Source: a virus
Reading direction: 5' to 3' (one strand)
Length of the DNA stretch: 46,220 bases
IMG/VR virus record: IMGVR_UViG_3300030117_007787
Coordinates: 1-46,220 of that record
Shown piece after piece: positions 29,259-37,165 of the stretch (the stretch's first letter is position 1; each line of letters starts with the position of its first letter). The notes below the pieces were generated by a model. It ran no database searches and had not been told where the DNA came from. It worked only from the letters and a program-made list of their open reading frames with translations. The position numbers and the translations under genes are program-made.

Positions 29259-29434
29259 TTTGCATTCTCCTTAACCATTTCTACTAATCTTGTCATGTCT
29301 TTTTGGATTCTATCTTGAGTAGTAGATAGCTTTTTCTCAAGAGTCACGATTCTATCAGTTAGAGTGCTAATCCTCTGCTTCATGGTTGTTATGTTATTAT
29401 CCATTGTAGTATCCTTTTTTGTTGATCTTGGCAT
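29255..29434 (-). CDS. Short coiled-coil ORF (59 aa)
   Basis: The sequence starts MPRSTKKDTTMDNNITTMKQ and continues as one heptad-type helix (ISTLTDRIVTLEKKLSTTQD, then IQKDMTRLVEMVKENAK). Regular hydrophobic spacing (I, L, I, L, L, I, M, L, M) points to a coiled coil. The ATG at 29434 has an AAAGGAAC site about six bases upstream, and the TGA overlaps the ATG of the next gene (ATGA at 29258..29255). Codon phase, coupling and ribosome-binding site support a real gene. An internal ATG at residue 11 is an alternative start. Function unknown. Confidence 0.7.
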   Translation of the reverse strand: MPRSTKKDTTMDNNITTMKQRISTLTDRIVTLEKKLSTTQDRIQKDMTRLVEMVKENAK

Positions 29435-29448
29435 TTTATTGTTCCTTT

Positions 29449-30309
29449 CTATTGTCCCTCTTTAGAGACCGCTCCCTCTATGTTTTTCCAGTCATATTCA
29501 TTTCTGACCTCTAGATTTTTTTCCCAAGTTGCAGTCATGACTTTTGGCTCAACGCCTATTTTATTAAATAATCCTATGAATGCATTTAAGTCTTTGGGGA
29601 AACATTTTCCACCAAATCCCATATGACCATCATGCCCAGGCACATCTAGGTGAGAATTACCAATTCTGCCATCAGACACAAAACCATTAAGGGCTTCATG
29701 CCAATTTACATCAAGGACTTGTGCAGCTTGTTTCATTTCGTTCATGAATGAAACTTTAGTTGAAAAGAAACAATTTGCCATATACTTGATGAATTGGGCT
29801 GTTGTGACATCTGTTTTAATTATCTTAACATGTGGAAATCTGTTCCTTAAAAATGGCTCAACTTTATTTATTAGGCCTGTTTCTCCACCTAGAATAATTC
29901 TAGATGCGTTTATAAAGTCCAACCTTGCACTGCGCTCAGTCAAAAATTCTGGGCTATGGACTATGTTTAGTCCTGGATATGTTTGTATTAGAGATTCCAT
30001 GGTCCCAGGGACGACAGTTGATTTAACTATAAAAATATTATCGTCCCTTTTATTCAATTCAGATATTTTTTCGAATACTGAATAGAGGATTGTTGTATCT
30101 ATTGAGCCTCCCAAAACACTCTTCATGGGCGTAGGAACAGATACAAAGATAAATTCAGATGCGTTCACCACCTCAGACATTGTGTGGGTGGCTCTATTAG
30201 GATTTGAATCATAAATTTTTACATTTGCATGCAATCCAAAACCGTGGGCCACAGCTGACCCAACAAAGCCATTTCCTATGATTCCAACATTATGCTTTAT
30301 ATTTTCCAT
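29449..30309 (-). CDS. UDP-glucose/GDP-mannose dehydrogenase family protein, lacking the C-terminal domain (286 aa)
   Basis: The NAD-binding motif GNGFVG (residues 12-17), the VPTPM motif, STVVPGT, SPEFLTERSA and the catalytic GGKCFPKD (Cys about 235) are all present, so this should be an active NAD-dependent oxidase of a nucleotide sugar C6 alcohol to acid. At 286 residues it is about 100 shorter than usual members (about 390-440): the C-terminal UDP-binding domain (PF03720) that closes over the nucleotide sugar is missing. The frame ends at a clean TAG with no visible remnant downstream. Its ATG lies 13 bases inside the end of the preceding GT2 gene. It may act on another substrate or need a partner. 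Product likely feeds the glycan cluster with a uronic acid precursor. Confidence 0.85.
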   Translation of the reverse strand: MENIKHNVGIIGNGFVGSAVAHGFGLHANVKIYDSNPNRATHTMSEVVNASEFIFVSVPTPMKSVLGGSIDTTILYSVFEKISELNKRDDNIFIVKSTVVPGTMESLIQTYPGLNIVHSPEFLTERSARLDFINASRIILGGETGLINKVEPFLRNRFPHVKIIKTDVTTAQFIKYMANCFFSTKVSFMNEMKQAAQVLDVNWHEALNGFVSDGRIGNSHLDVPGHDGHMGFGGKCFPKDLNAFIGLFNKIGVEPKVMTATWEKNLEVRNEYDWKNIEGAVSKEGQ

Positions 30310-30917
30310 GTCTCATACTCCGGTTCTTTAGTTTTGTTAGTGTTGTGCATTCTATATCTGTAGAAAGGGATTCTTAAATGATGTATTTTATAATACTCTC
30401 CCAATCTCTTTCTTAATTCCTCTTCTTCTCGATGCCTCATGTTTGGATTATAACCACCAAATTCTAATAGAAGATCTCTTCTATACATAATACCACAAGA
30501 GATATTGTCTTTTTCAGCATACTTTCTTTCAATTATATTTTCATAATCATCTACTAAAATATAATCACAAGAAACACAAAAAGCGTCGTGGTTGGTTTCC
30601 AAATACGTTTTCATAAAATAGGCCATGTCAGCACTCACAAAATCATCTGCATCAACACGTATCACAAACTGGCCCCTGGAAAGTTTTAGGCCTTCATTCG
30701 CTGCTGCTGCTACTCCCATATTGTGTTTATTTTTAATGACCGTTATGTAATTTTCAAAAGGCTTTAAAACTTCAATTGAATTATCAGTGCTCACATCATC
30801 CACAACTATAACCTCAACACTGGCCATGTTTTGAGATAAGCAGCTTCTTATACTCCTTGGGAGATATTTTCCATAATTATAGTTTGTTATAATAATAGAA
30901 ACTTCTGGGTTTGACAT
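30297..30917 (-). CDS. Family 2 glycosyltransferase, compact (206 aa)
   Basis: GT-A fold signatures: SIIITNYNYGKYLPRSI at the N-terminus, EVIVVDDVSTDNS (residues about 35-48), and RVDADDF near residue 87-93, the DXD-type metal/nucleotide-sugar site. Also typical is GVAAAANEGLKLSRGQFVIR. It ends shortly after the GT-A core, which is shorter than most GT2 enzymes, so acceptor specificity may lie in the last about 60 basic, Tyr/His-rich residues. No membrane helix, so it is cytoplasmic. The gene overlaps the next (dehydrogenase) by 13 bases and starts two bases after the epimerase stop, supporting one operon. Confidence 0.88.
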   Translation of the reverse strand: MSNPEVSIIITNYNYGKYLPRSIRSCLSQNMASVEVIVVDDVSTDNSIEVLKPFENYITVIKNKHNMGVAAAANEGLKLSRGQFVIRVDADDFVSADMAYFMKTYLETNHDAFCVSCDYILVDDYENIIERKYAEKDNISCGIMYRRDLLLEFGGYNPNMRHREEEELRKRLGEYYKIHHLRIPFYRYRMHNTNKTKEPEYETWKI

Positions 30918-30919
30918 TG

Positions 30920-31783
30920 CTATTTATTTCTCTCAATCCAACCAGAAACGTAACTTTGTAGATCATAATTTGGTATCCAGCTTAGTGTTTCTGTGCTCTT
31001 TGATATATCTGCTAATGTCTCCCATGCCTCGCCAGGTCGTGCAGGGATATAGGTAGTTTCAGCGCCAGTAAAGAACCCAGCTAGCTCGTTGATTGAGAAG
31101 TTTTCTCCTCGCCCTAAGTTAAACACTTCTCCTAAAAATTCTCCCTTGCTCATGGCAATGAGGCCAGAGCAAATATCCTTGACGTAGGTAAAGTCTCTCC
31201 TCTGTTCGCCGTTTCCTGTAATGGTTAGGTCCTGTCCAGTTCTAAATTGTCTTTCAAAAATGCCCACAACGGTTCCGTAAGGGCCTTCATAAGGTTGCCT
31301 CTCTCCATATACGTTAAAGAATCTTGCAATTGCTGTCTTTGTTCCATAGACTTCTGAGTACATTTTGCAAATCTCTTCTCCTTGCCATTTTGTAAAAGCG
31401 TATGGATTTAGATAAACTCCAGCATAGAAAGAACTTGAGCCAGCATAAACAAGCTTTGCGCCGACATTTCTTGCAAACTCGCATACCAGAGATGTACCAC
31501 GAGCATTTACATTAATTGTTTTCGCCGGTCTGTTAAAACTGGGTTGGATTCTAGCCAAAGCTGCCAAGTGAAAGACAACTTCAACATCTTTTAAATACTC
31601 TGGCGTTTCTCCAGAAAATACATCCAGTATGTCTTCAAAAATATATTTTGCATTTGGGTTGCAGTTTTCTTTTTTACCGGTATCTAAATTGTCAACAACA
31701 TATACTTCATTATCTTCAACAAGCATATCGACAAGGTTGCTTCCAACAAAGCCGCAGCCACCCGTAACCAAAACCTTAGACAT
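30920..31783 (-). CDS. NAD-dependent sugar epimerase/dehydratase, extended SDR (287 aa)
   Basis: Rossmann motif GGCGFVG at residues 8-14, the conserved Asp in YVVDNLDTG, catalytic Ser116-118 region (GSSSFY) and Y128-xxx-K132 (NPYAFTKWQGEE). The motif VFNLGRGENFSINEL is typical of UDP-glucose 4-epimerase-type SDRs. Length is slightly below GalE (about 330) but fits UDP-GlcA/UDP-GlcNAc 4-epimerases and dTDP-glucose dehydratase relatives. It should convert one nucleotide sugar at C4 (or dehydrate it). The exact substrate cannot be read. It lies between a GT and a GT2 gene, so it likely supplies one of their donors. Confidence 0.88.
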   Translation of the reverse strand: MSKVLVTGGCGFVGSNLVDMLVEDNEVYVVDNLDTGKKENCNPNAKYIFEDILDVFSGETPEYLKDVEVVFHLAALARIQPSFNRPAKTINVNARGTSLVCEFARNVGAKLVYAGSSSFYAGVYLNPYAFTKWQGEEICKMYSEVYGTKTAIARFFNVYGERQPYEGPYGTVVGIFERQFRTGQDLTITGNGEQRRDFTYVKDICSGLIAMSKGEFLGEVFNLGRGENFSINELAGFFTGAETTYIPARPGEAWETLADISKSTETLSWIPNYDLQSYVSGWIERNK

Positions 31784-31788
31784 AAAAT

Positions 31789-32571
31789 TTACTCCTTTTC
31801 AAATATTGTTTCATTTTTTACTTTATCCTTAAGAAAATAAGCATCTAAAAAATCGCTTTGCGGAGATTCATAATTAACATTAGAATAAATTTTTTCAAAT
31901 GCTTGGGCCGAATTAGCTCGTTTGGATACCTCAAGGCCACTTAATCTCAAATCATCTCCATGTATTATGGAATAGTTTCTAGCCTCAACCGCTGTATGAG
32001 GGTTGATCTCCCTAAGACCTCTTATTTTTAGCCTGTGGTAAACGTCATCGTCATCGCCGCCATAGTGCTTGACTGTTTCATCTAATCCACGAACCTCAAC
32101 ATAATCAACCTTTGACACTACAAAGTTACCATAATTAATCTCAGGTTTTAACCTAGAAGGTGCAGAAGCTTTTGTTTCTTGTATGCGAGTTGCAGAAAAA
32201 GTTTGGTTTGGGATCACCTTATCAACCCAGTAATACAAATAATTACTGGAAATAAAAACGTCTACATCGGAAAACGCCAGGAATTGTGAGTTGGCATCCG
32301 TATATGGAACACTCATGTTTTTTGATTTTCTCGGACTAAAGCTTAAATCCTCTAATAATTTTACCTGCTTTATTTTTTTTAAATGTGGAGAAAACATTGG
32401 CTTTCTAAACTCTGCTTCTTCCTTAAGACACTCTTCAAAGTTATCGTTGGAATGAAAATTTACATATATAAGCTCATAATCAATACCGTATTGACTGATG
32501 GCGGATGGAAATGTTTGAAGGAAATGATTTAACCTATCTTTAACCGTGATTACCAAAGAGCACTTAACCAT
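31789..32571 (-). CDS. Glycosyltransferase with GT7-C-type domain (260 aa)
   Basis: A GT-A enzyme: VKCSLVITVKDRLNHF at the start, then FSDVDVF as the DXD-like motif, and GGDDDDVYHRLKIRGL near residue 175-190, which matches the acceptor-side domain of galactosyltransferase-type (GT7-C) enzymes. I chose the ATG at 32571, in a TAATAATG run where the preceding NeuB-like gene stops at 32574. A TTG further upstream (32595) would give eight extra residues but has no support. Cytoplasmic, with no membrane helix. Donor and acceptor are unknown. Confidence 0.8.
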   Translation of the reverse strand: MVKCSLVITVKDRLNHFLQTFPSAISQYGIDYELIYVNFHSNDNFEECLKEEAEFRKPMFSPHLKKIKQVKLLEDLSFSPRKSKNMSVPYTDANSQFLAFSDVDVFISSNYLYYWVDKVIPNQTFSATRIQETKASAPSRLKPEINYGNFVVSKVDYVEVRGLDETVKHYGGDDDDVYHRLKIRGLREINPHTAVEARNYSIIHGDDLRLSGLEVSKRANSAQAFEKIYSNVNYESPQSDFLDAYFLKDKVKNETIFEKE

Positions 32572-32573
32572 TA

Positions 32574-33275
32574 TTATTTTAGTCTCCGCTCGCAAAACAA
32601 TCTTAACTCAGATAATTCTTCCATAGTCATGGAACAAGAGTGGGCACCTTCTGTTTTACTTTGTAGGCCCTTGTCAATGGTAAAGTGCTTTTCAATAATA
32701 GTGGCCCCGCGAACAATAGCCTCCTTGCATGCATCAATTCCATCAGTGTGATCACTATACCCAACTAATCTGTCATCAAATGATGCTGGCATTAGATCTA
32801 ATGCCTCGTTAAGAGAGTGTGGATACTTTGAAACACAGTGAAAATATTTAACATTATCATCCTCAAAGGGATATTCGTCATCTGACCATGCACCAAGAGA
32901 GCAATAGGTAGTCATACCTGAGTTGATCATTTCTTGACATAGTTCAAAATCATGGCCCACAAGCATGCTAGCAATCTTGTTGACCTTTATACCAGCCTCA
33001 AGTATCCAAGAAAACCTGTCAGGATGAAAAGCAGAAGCAAAAAAATCGATATTTAGATTATCAGAAAACTCTTTTAGTCTTAGAAATTGTTCCCTTGTCA
33101 TGGAAAGATATTCCCAAATTTCTCTATTCTCTCCAGGCATCCTGTATGTATCATACAGTTGAACCTTGACTGCATCTGCTCCTGCAAGCTTAGATTGCAG
33201 TATCATTTGTTCGGCGCGCTCTACAGATCCGCCCCACTGCCCACACAATTCACTTATGATATACACTCTAGACAT
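32574..33275 (-). CDS. NeuB-like nonulosonate synthase, short form without SAF domain (233 aa)
   Basis: TIM-barrel features of sialic/nonulosonic acid synthases: ADAVKVQLY (31-41), FFASAFH (78-84), YSDHTDG with His176, and EKHFTIDKG with His197. The two His residues align with the metal ligands of meningococcal NeuB. These enzymes condense PEP with a hexosamine or mannose to give a nine-carbon acid (sialic, legionaminic, pseudaminic or KDN type). Typical NeuB is about 340-350 residues and has a C-terminal SAF/antifreeze-like domain; this protein stops after the barrel, leaving no such domain. The NeuA-like cytidylyltransferase lies one gene upstream, as expected for the same pathway. Which sugar is made is unknown; if active without SAF, it may resemble phospho-sugar synthases (KDN-9-P type). 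Confidence 0.82.
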   Translation of the reverse strand: MSRVYIISELCGQWGGSVERAEQMILQSKLAGADAVKVQLYDTYRMPGENREIWEYLSMTREQFLRLKEFSDNLNIDFFASAFHPDRFSWILEAGIKVNKIASMLVGHDFELCQEMINSGMTTYCSLGAWSDDEYPFEDDNVKYFHCVSKYPHSLNEALDLMPASFDDRLVGYSDHTDGIDACKEAIVRGATIIEKHFTIDKGLQSKTEGAHSCSMTMEELSELRLFCERRLK

Positions 33276-33278
33276 ATT

Positions 33279-34259
33279 CTAACTCCTACTCATGTAATTT
33301 ATTATTGTTTTTTCTGCCCGCTCTTTTCCAGAGTAGGGTGCATAATGTGAACAAGTCTGGCACACTGAGGCTAGCTTGCCTTTTAAGAAATTCGCTCTCG
33401 TTTCCTGTGCTTTATCGCTTTGCCAGATTTCTAACAAAGAGTTGTCATCGACATGCCCAACCACTAGCTCATCATATTCGGTTCCATTGTTGTACCTACA
33501 CCCGCACAATCTAATATGCCCATCCACCATTAGTGCTAGAAAAAACGTATAGTAACAAGGTTTATTCTTCTTCCCTATTGGAATGGCGGAGGCCAACTTC
33601 ATGTTGCCAGTTAAATCTTCCTGCTTGATTGACCCGCCCCAATTATCTAAATCTGTCACGAAGATAATAGAATCCTCATCAATGTATGGTTCTATAAACT
33701 TTTTGTAATCCTCAGTGTAAACTGACTCCTCTGCTGGGGAGTCGGGCTTTACAGAAAAATTAACCTTTATTGGTGAACCAGATTCCTTGTTTATTCTAAC
33801 AAATTCGTGGACACCTTTTAACATTCTTTTATATGTTTTTGTTCTATAAACCCTTTGGTATAAGCCTTCTTCGAAGCCTGGAACACTAAAAGTTACATTC
33901 GTGGGGCGGGCCTCTAAAAGCCTTTTTGGGTAGTCTTTTTTTCCCAAAAGAATACCATTAGTATAAAACCTAACTGTCTTAAAATACTCCTTGTTGGTAA
34001 CATAGTTTAGCTTATCAAATATCTTTGGGTCTACTAACAGATCACCAACCAAAGGAGTAAAATCAACAAAAGAACCACCCATATCTTGGTATTGGTCTAT
34101 TGTCTTAATGAAATGTTCTTCCTTCAAAAGTGCCTTTTTATCCGTGAGATATTGGTAGGCGCAAAAGGTACAGTTAGCGTTGCATATATTTGTAACATGC
34201 ACAGCTAATCTATCTGGGGGGTATAGATAAGCCTCTTGCCACTTCTTTTCAGTCTTCAT
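33279..34259 (-). CDS. Radical SAM protein with SPASM-like domain (326 aa)
   Basis: A CX3CX2C cluster at Cys26, Cys30, Cys33 (CNANCTFC) binds the SAM-cleaving 4Fe-4S cluster. The C-terminal about 90 residues contain further cysteines: CYYTFF near 235, LCGCRYN near 255 and CQTC near 300, a SPASM/twitch-like pattern for extra clusters. The core includes FTPLVGDLLVDP and RFYTNG, matching SPASM radical enzymes of sugar and peptide modification. Possible chemistry: dehydrogenation, dehydration, epimerisation or methyl/sulfur insertion on a sugar nucleotide or on a peptide. Its place between NeuA-like and NeuB-like genes argues for a sugar substrate (inference). It overlaps the NeuA-like stop by 11 bases (34249-34259), so expression is coupled. 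Confidence 0.88.
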   Translation of the reverse strand: MKTEKKWQEAYLYPPDRLAVHVTNICNANCTFCAYQYLTDKKALLKEEHFIKTIDQYQDMGGSFVDFTPLVGDLLVDPKIFDKLNYVTNKEYFKTVRFYTNGILLGKKDYPKRLLEARPTNVTFSVPGFEEGLYQRVYRTKTYKRMLKGVHEFVRINKESGSPIKVNFSVKPDSPAEESVYTEDYKKFIEPYIDEDSIIFVTDLDNWGGSIKQEDLTGNMKLASAIPIGKKNKPCYYTFFLALMVDGHIRLCGCRYNNGTEYDELVVGHVDDNSLLEIWQSDKAQETRANFLKGKLASVCQTCSHYAPYSGKERAEKTIINYMSRS

Positions 34260-34800
34260 TTTCTAAAAACTCTACGTCCTCTAGCGTGTGAACGTCATGC
34301 AAATCACAGACTACAACTCCACAGTTAGTGCTTAAATCTTCTTGAAACACATACTTACCCCTAAAAATTCTAAAAGCTGCGTTTTGCATTAGATTTGTAT
34401 CTACACTAAAAACTTCGTCTCTGTTGTGCTCTAAAAAAGTTTCTATGGCACTGTCTAAATGTTTAGATTTGATCTGAGGCGAGTTTGCTTGTAGAGATAT
34501 TACAATATCTGGCTGGGTTTCTTTAAATATATGTTTGGCAGCAGAACGTATGACAGCTTGCTTGTATACATGATCTCCGGACAATAAGGGGTCTCTATTG
34601 TGGATCTTGGCTCCGTAATCTAAAGCTATGGATTTAATTTCTTCATCCTCAGTGCTAACCCATGGCTGTATATCATACTTGGATTGTTGGCACGCCTTGA
34701 TGGCCCAGCTTATCATAGGATGACCCCAGATAGGATATATGTTTTTTCTTGCAAGTCTCTTGCTATTTCCCCTGGCGGGTATTATCGCTACAATTTTCAT
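34249..34800 (-). CDS. NeuA-like CMP-nonulosonate cytidylyltransferase (183 aa)
   Basis: Signature of acylneuraminate cytidylyltransferases at the N-terminus: IIPARGNSKRLARKNI (residues about 6-21), PMISWAI, and VSTEDEEIKSIA. SLQANSPQIKSKHLDSAI matches the LQPTSP-type motif with Ala in place of the usual Pro. At 183 residues it is shorter than bacterial NeuA (about 220-230). It would activate a nonulosonic acid as a CMP-sugar, a donor for transfer. The overlap with the DUF4910 gene is ATGA (34800..34797) and with the radical SAM gene is 11 bases. KdsB-like or other cytidylyl enzymes share the fold, so the exact sugar is uncertain. Confidence 0.85.
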   Translation of the reverse strand: MKIVAIIPARGNSKRLARKNIYPIWGHPMISWAIKACQQSKYDIQPWVSTEDEEIKSIALDYGAKIHNRDPLLSGDHVYKQAVIRSAAKHIFKETQPDIVISLQANSPQIKSKHLDSAIETFLEHNRDEVFSVDTNLMQNAAFRIFRGKYVFQEDLSTNCGVVVCDLHDVHTLEDVEFLENED

Positions 34801-36092
34801 TTTTTAATAATATTATTATCACGCAGAATATCAATATATTCCATGCATTGTTTAAAGTCAATATTTAAAACATTTGCTATGTCAACAACATCATGACCCC
34901 CGTCACAATAAAACAAAGCATTCATCATATTTATCAAATCGTATCTAGACTTCTGGTCTCCACCAGTCCTTCTCTTATGCCAGTCCTTTGGAACCATATT
35001 TCTTTTGCTCAACTTTGGTTCACAGATTACGGCAGATTTGTAGACATAATTAGACTCTAGCGCCTCAATACAACTTTTAACAATATTGTATCCACCAAAT
35101 AAACCCTCGGGGCTTATAAAATCCATATCATCTTTGGAGGTGTGGTACTCCGGGTAGGTGCCATACTTGGATCGCATGATAGTGACTAATGGTAGGTCTA
35201 CATTGGGGTGGCAATATTGCCTTTCGTCTGATCCTTTTTGCAGAAATGAATATTCATCGTAGCCATCTGTAAAATTATCAAACACATGTTTTGCCACTTT
35301 ATCAGTTAGAGTGCCTCCTAATCTAGATGGCATAAACGAATAATTGTTGTTATCACCAATACAAGTTACGTTGAACCCAGCGATTACATTTTTTTTCAAA
35401 GTGTCGTAATTCTTACTTATATAGGTTATCGCTCCTATGGTCTCTGGAGCAAAAACTACTCTGTATGTGTATCTTCTATCTTGCTCCAGTAGCCACTTGA
35501 TCAGATATGTCACTACAGCGGGGCCAGAACACTCGTTGTTGGCCATCGAAGGGTGGCAGATATAGGTTGTTAGGAAAACCTCTTCATTCGTCTCACCGGG
35601 GATTATAACCTCCCCGTATGTAAGAGACCCATCTTTTAGCTCGCTATCAATAAAAACAGTATATTCGCCTTCTTGTAACTTTTCTCTTTTCTCGTGCTCC
35701 AGGCAGAATCCCCATCGTCTGTTATAATAAGAAGTTACATAAGGTATCGCATCGGGGTAATCTGGGGCAGAATATAAATGCTCTTGTAGTTCCTTAAGGT
35801 TAATTTTTTGATTGACTGGCACTGAATAATTCACAACATGTAAATTACTGTCTTTAAAATCCACAATCTTGTTTCCGTTTGGATCCAAGATATATGCATC
35901 GTTTATGCTCCACTCTTGGGGGATTTCCCAGTCATAGGCTTGGTATCCTGTTGGCACCTCGTGAACATTGATCTCGCAAGAGATAGCATCCTGAATTATC
36001 TGTAGGGTTTTTCTATTGCCATTTCCAGTGATGCTTCGACAAATTGGAAACAACCTGTCGCACAGGTCGTATATTTCTTCGCCTATGTTCAT
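34797..36092 (-). CDS. DUF4910/DUF2172-type aminopeptidase-like protein with winged helix (431 aa)
   Basis: The N-terminus (CDRLFPICRSITGNGNRKT) and VPTGYQAYDWEIPQEW are characteristic of the DUF4910/DUF2172 family found in polysaccharide gene clusters. The central region is an M28-type zinc hydrolase core: YICHPSMANNECSGP (about 178-192), FAPETIGAITYI, and QYCHPNVDLPLVT plus YPEYHTSKDDMDF near 290-325. The C-terminal about 70 residues form a winged-helix module (ALFYCDGGHDVVDIANVLNI, DILRDNNIIK). In known clusters members are thought to process peptide- or amide-bearing sugars; the substrate here is unknown. It overlaps neighbours on both sides by ATGA (36092..36089 and 34800..34797). Confidence 0.85.
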   Translation of the reverse strand: MNIGEEIYDLCDRLFPICRSITGNGNRKTLQIIQDAISCEINVHEVPTGYQAYDWEIPQEWSINDAYILDPNGNKIVDFKDSNLHVVNYSVPVNQKINLKELQEHLYSAPDYPDAIPYVTSYYNRRWGFCLEHEKREKLQEGEYTVFIDSELKDGSLTYGEVIIPGETNEEVFLTTYICHPSMANNECSGPAVVTYLIKWLLEQDRRYTYRVVFAPETIGAITYISKNYDTLKKNVIAGFNVTCIGDNNNYSFMPSRLGGTLTDKVAKHVFDNFTDGYDEYSFLQKGSDERQYCHPNVDLPLVTIMRSKYGTYPEYHTSKDDMDFISPEGLFGGYNIVKSCIEALESNYVYKSAVICEPKLSKRNMVPKDWHKRRTGGDQKSRYDLINMMNALFYCDGGHDVVDIANVLNIDFKQCMEYIDILRDNNIIKK

Positions 36093-37165
36093 ACATCGTT
36101 CTCAAAAAAATCAAGTATTGCTTTTGATGAATTAAAGTCAGTGCTCGTTAGGCACTCTTCCTGGGCCTTCTTAAATTCAGAAGTAAAATCATTTGTAGTA
36201 AGATACTTTATTGCGTCCATGGTTTCATTTTTAGTTGAACCCTTCTTAAGACGCACTGCGTAATCATAATCATATAGCGGAGCGTACCCTATTAAGTCTT
36301 CAGTGTTCCCCAGGGCGTCGGATGGGCTTTTAACATGGAAATCAATTACAGGCTTATTTGCCATTACAATTTCCTCAATTGCGCACGAACCAAAATTAAT
36401 AATTAAATCACTTACATGTATAAGCTCCATTGTTGTATGTGGATGCCAGCTTTCATCTTCAAAATAGTGGTCTCCTCGCAGACTAAGCTTTATCGGCTGG
36501 GTTTTTCCGGCGATTCCAACTTCAATTGTGTTGTAGTTGGCTATAGGGTCTTTGCCTCTGGTTTTTACTAAAATATCGTACCCTTGCTCTTTTAATGCGG
36601 TGTAAATTCTCTCCATGTTTATTTTTTTTACATCCCTGCGCTTCGGAAAGACAACTAAAGCTTTCTTTGAATGTCTGCTTAAATTATATTTATCAATGAT
36701 TTTGTCAAACTCAAGGACAACATCAAATTTTGGGCTCCCTAAGAACAAGTTTTTTTTATAATTTGTTCCATAATAATCAGCGAAGAACTTGCTTGGCATT
36801 AAGATATGATCTGCCTTTTCTATATACTCATACCTTTTCTGGCCCGTAGTAAAATTGATAGCGAAAGTTAGCACTACAAATTTCTTATTTTTACCCTTCT
36901 CGATACTACTCATGCCCTGGTTCTCTACAAAAAAGAATATACCGTCATAGTCGACAGCCTCAGTAATATTGTGTGTTTGAACATTATACTTTCTTGCTAC
37001 ATCCAATATTTCATTCCAATTTTTTGGTTTAGATGGGCAGTTATATTTGTTTGATGCTTCAACAAAAATATGGCTTTCTATACCCCTATTATAAGCCTCG
37101 ATTATAATAGGTACAAAATACCTTAGTGAAGTTAGTTGATTTAGGGCAAAATTAATACTTTTCAT
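36089..37165 (-). CDS. CDP-glycerol/UDP-GlcNAc-2-epimerase-like GT-B protein (358 aa)
   Basis: Two Rossmann-type halves are visible. The second carries VVFPKRRDVKK, DILVKTRGK and DLIINFGSCAIEEIVMANKPVI, which matches the nucleotide-binding half of GT-B enzymes such as CDP-glycerol glycerophosphotransferases and UDP-GlcNAc 2-epimerases (S/G-x-x-x-E motif). The first half contains ADHILMPSKFFADYYG and LFLGSPKFDVV. The context of sugar genes supports a transferase or a hydrolysing 2-epimerase; ManNAc production by a 2-epimerase would suit a NeuB pathway, but nothing seen here separates the two choices. ATGA overlap with both neighbours. No membrane segment. Confidence 0.72.
   Translation of the reverse strand: MKSINFALNQLTSLRYFVPIIIEAYNRGIESHIFVEASNKYNCPSKPKNWNEILDVARKYNVQTHNITEAVDYDGIFFFVENQGMSSIEKGKNKKFVVLTFAINFTTGQKRYEYIEKADHILMPSKFFADYYGTNYKKNLFLGSPKFDVVLEFDKIIDKYNLSRHSKKALVVFPKRRDVKKINMERIYTALKEQGYDILVKTRGKDPIANYNTIEVGIAGKTQPIKLSLRGDHYFEDESWHPHTTMELIHVSDLIINFGSCAIEEIVMANKPVIDFHVKSPSDALGNTEDLIGYAPLYDYDYAVRLKKGSTKNETMDAIKYLTTNDFTSEFKKAQEECLTSTDFNSSKAILDFFENDV

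Noticed and set aside
32572-32595. Longer TTG-initiated start for the GT7-like gene
   Set aside because: The ATG at 32571 is directly after the stop codon of the preceding gene in a TAATAATG arrangement; the upstream TTG has no ribosome-binding site.
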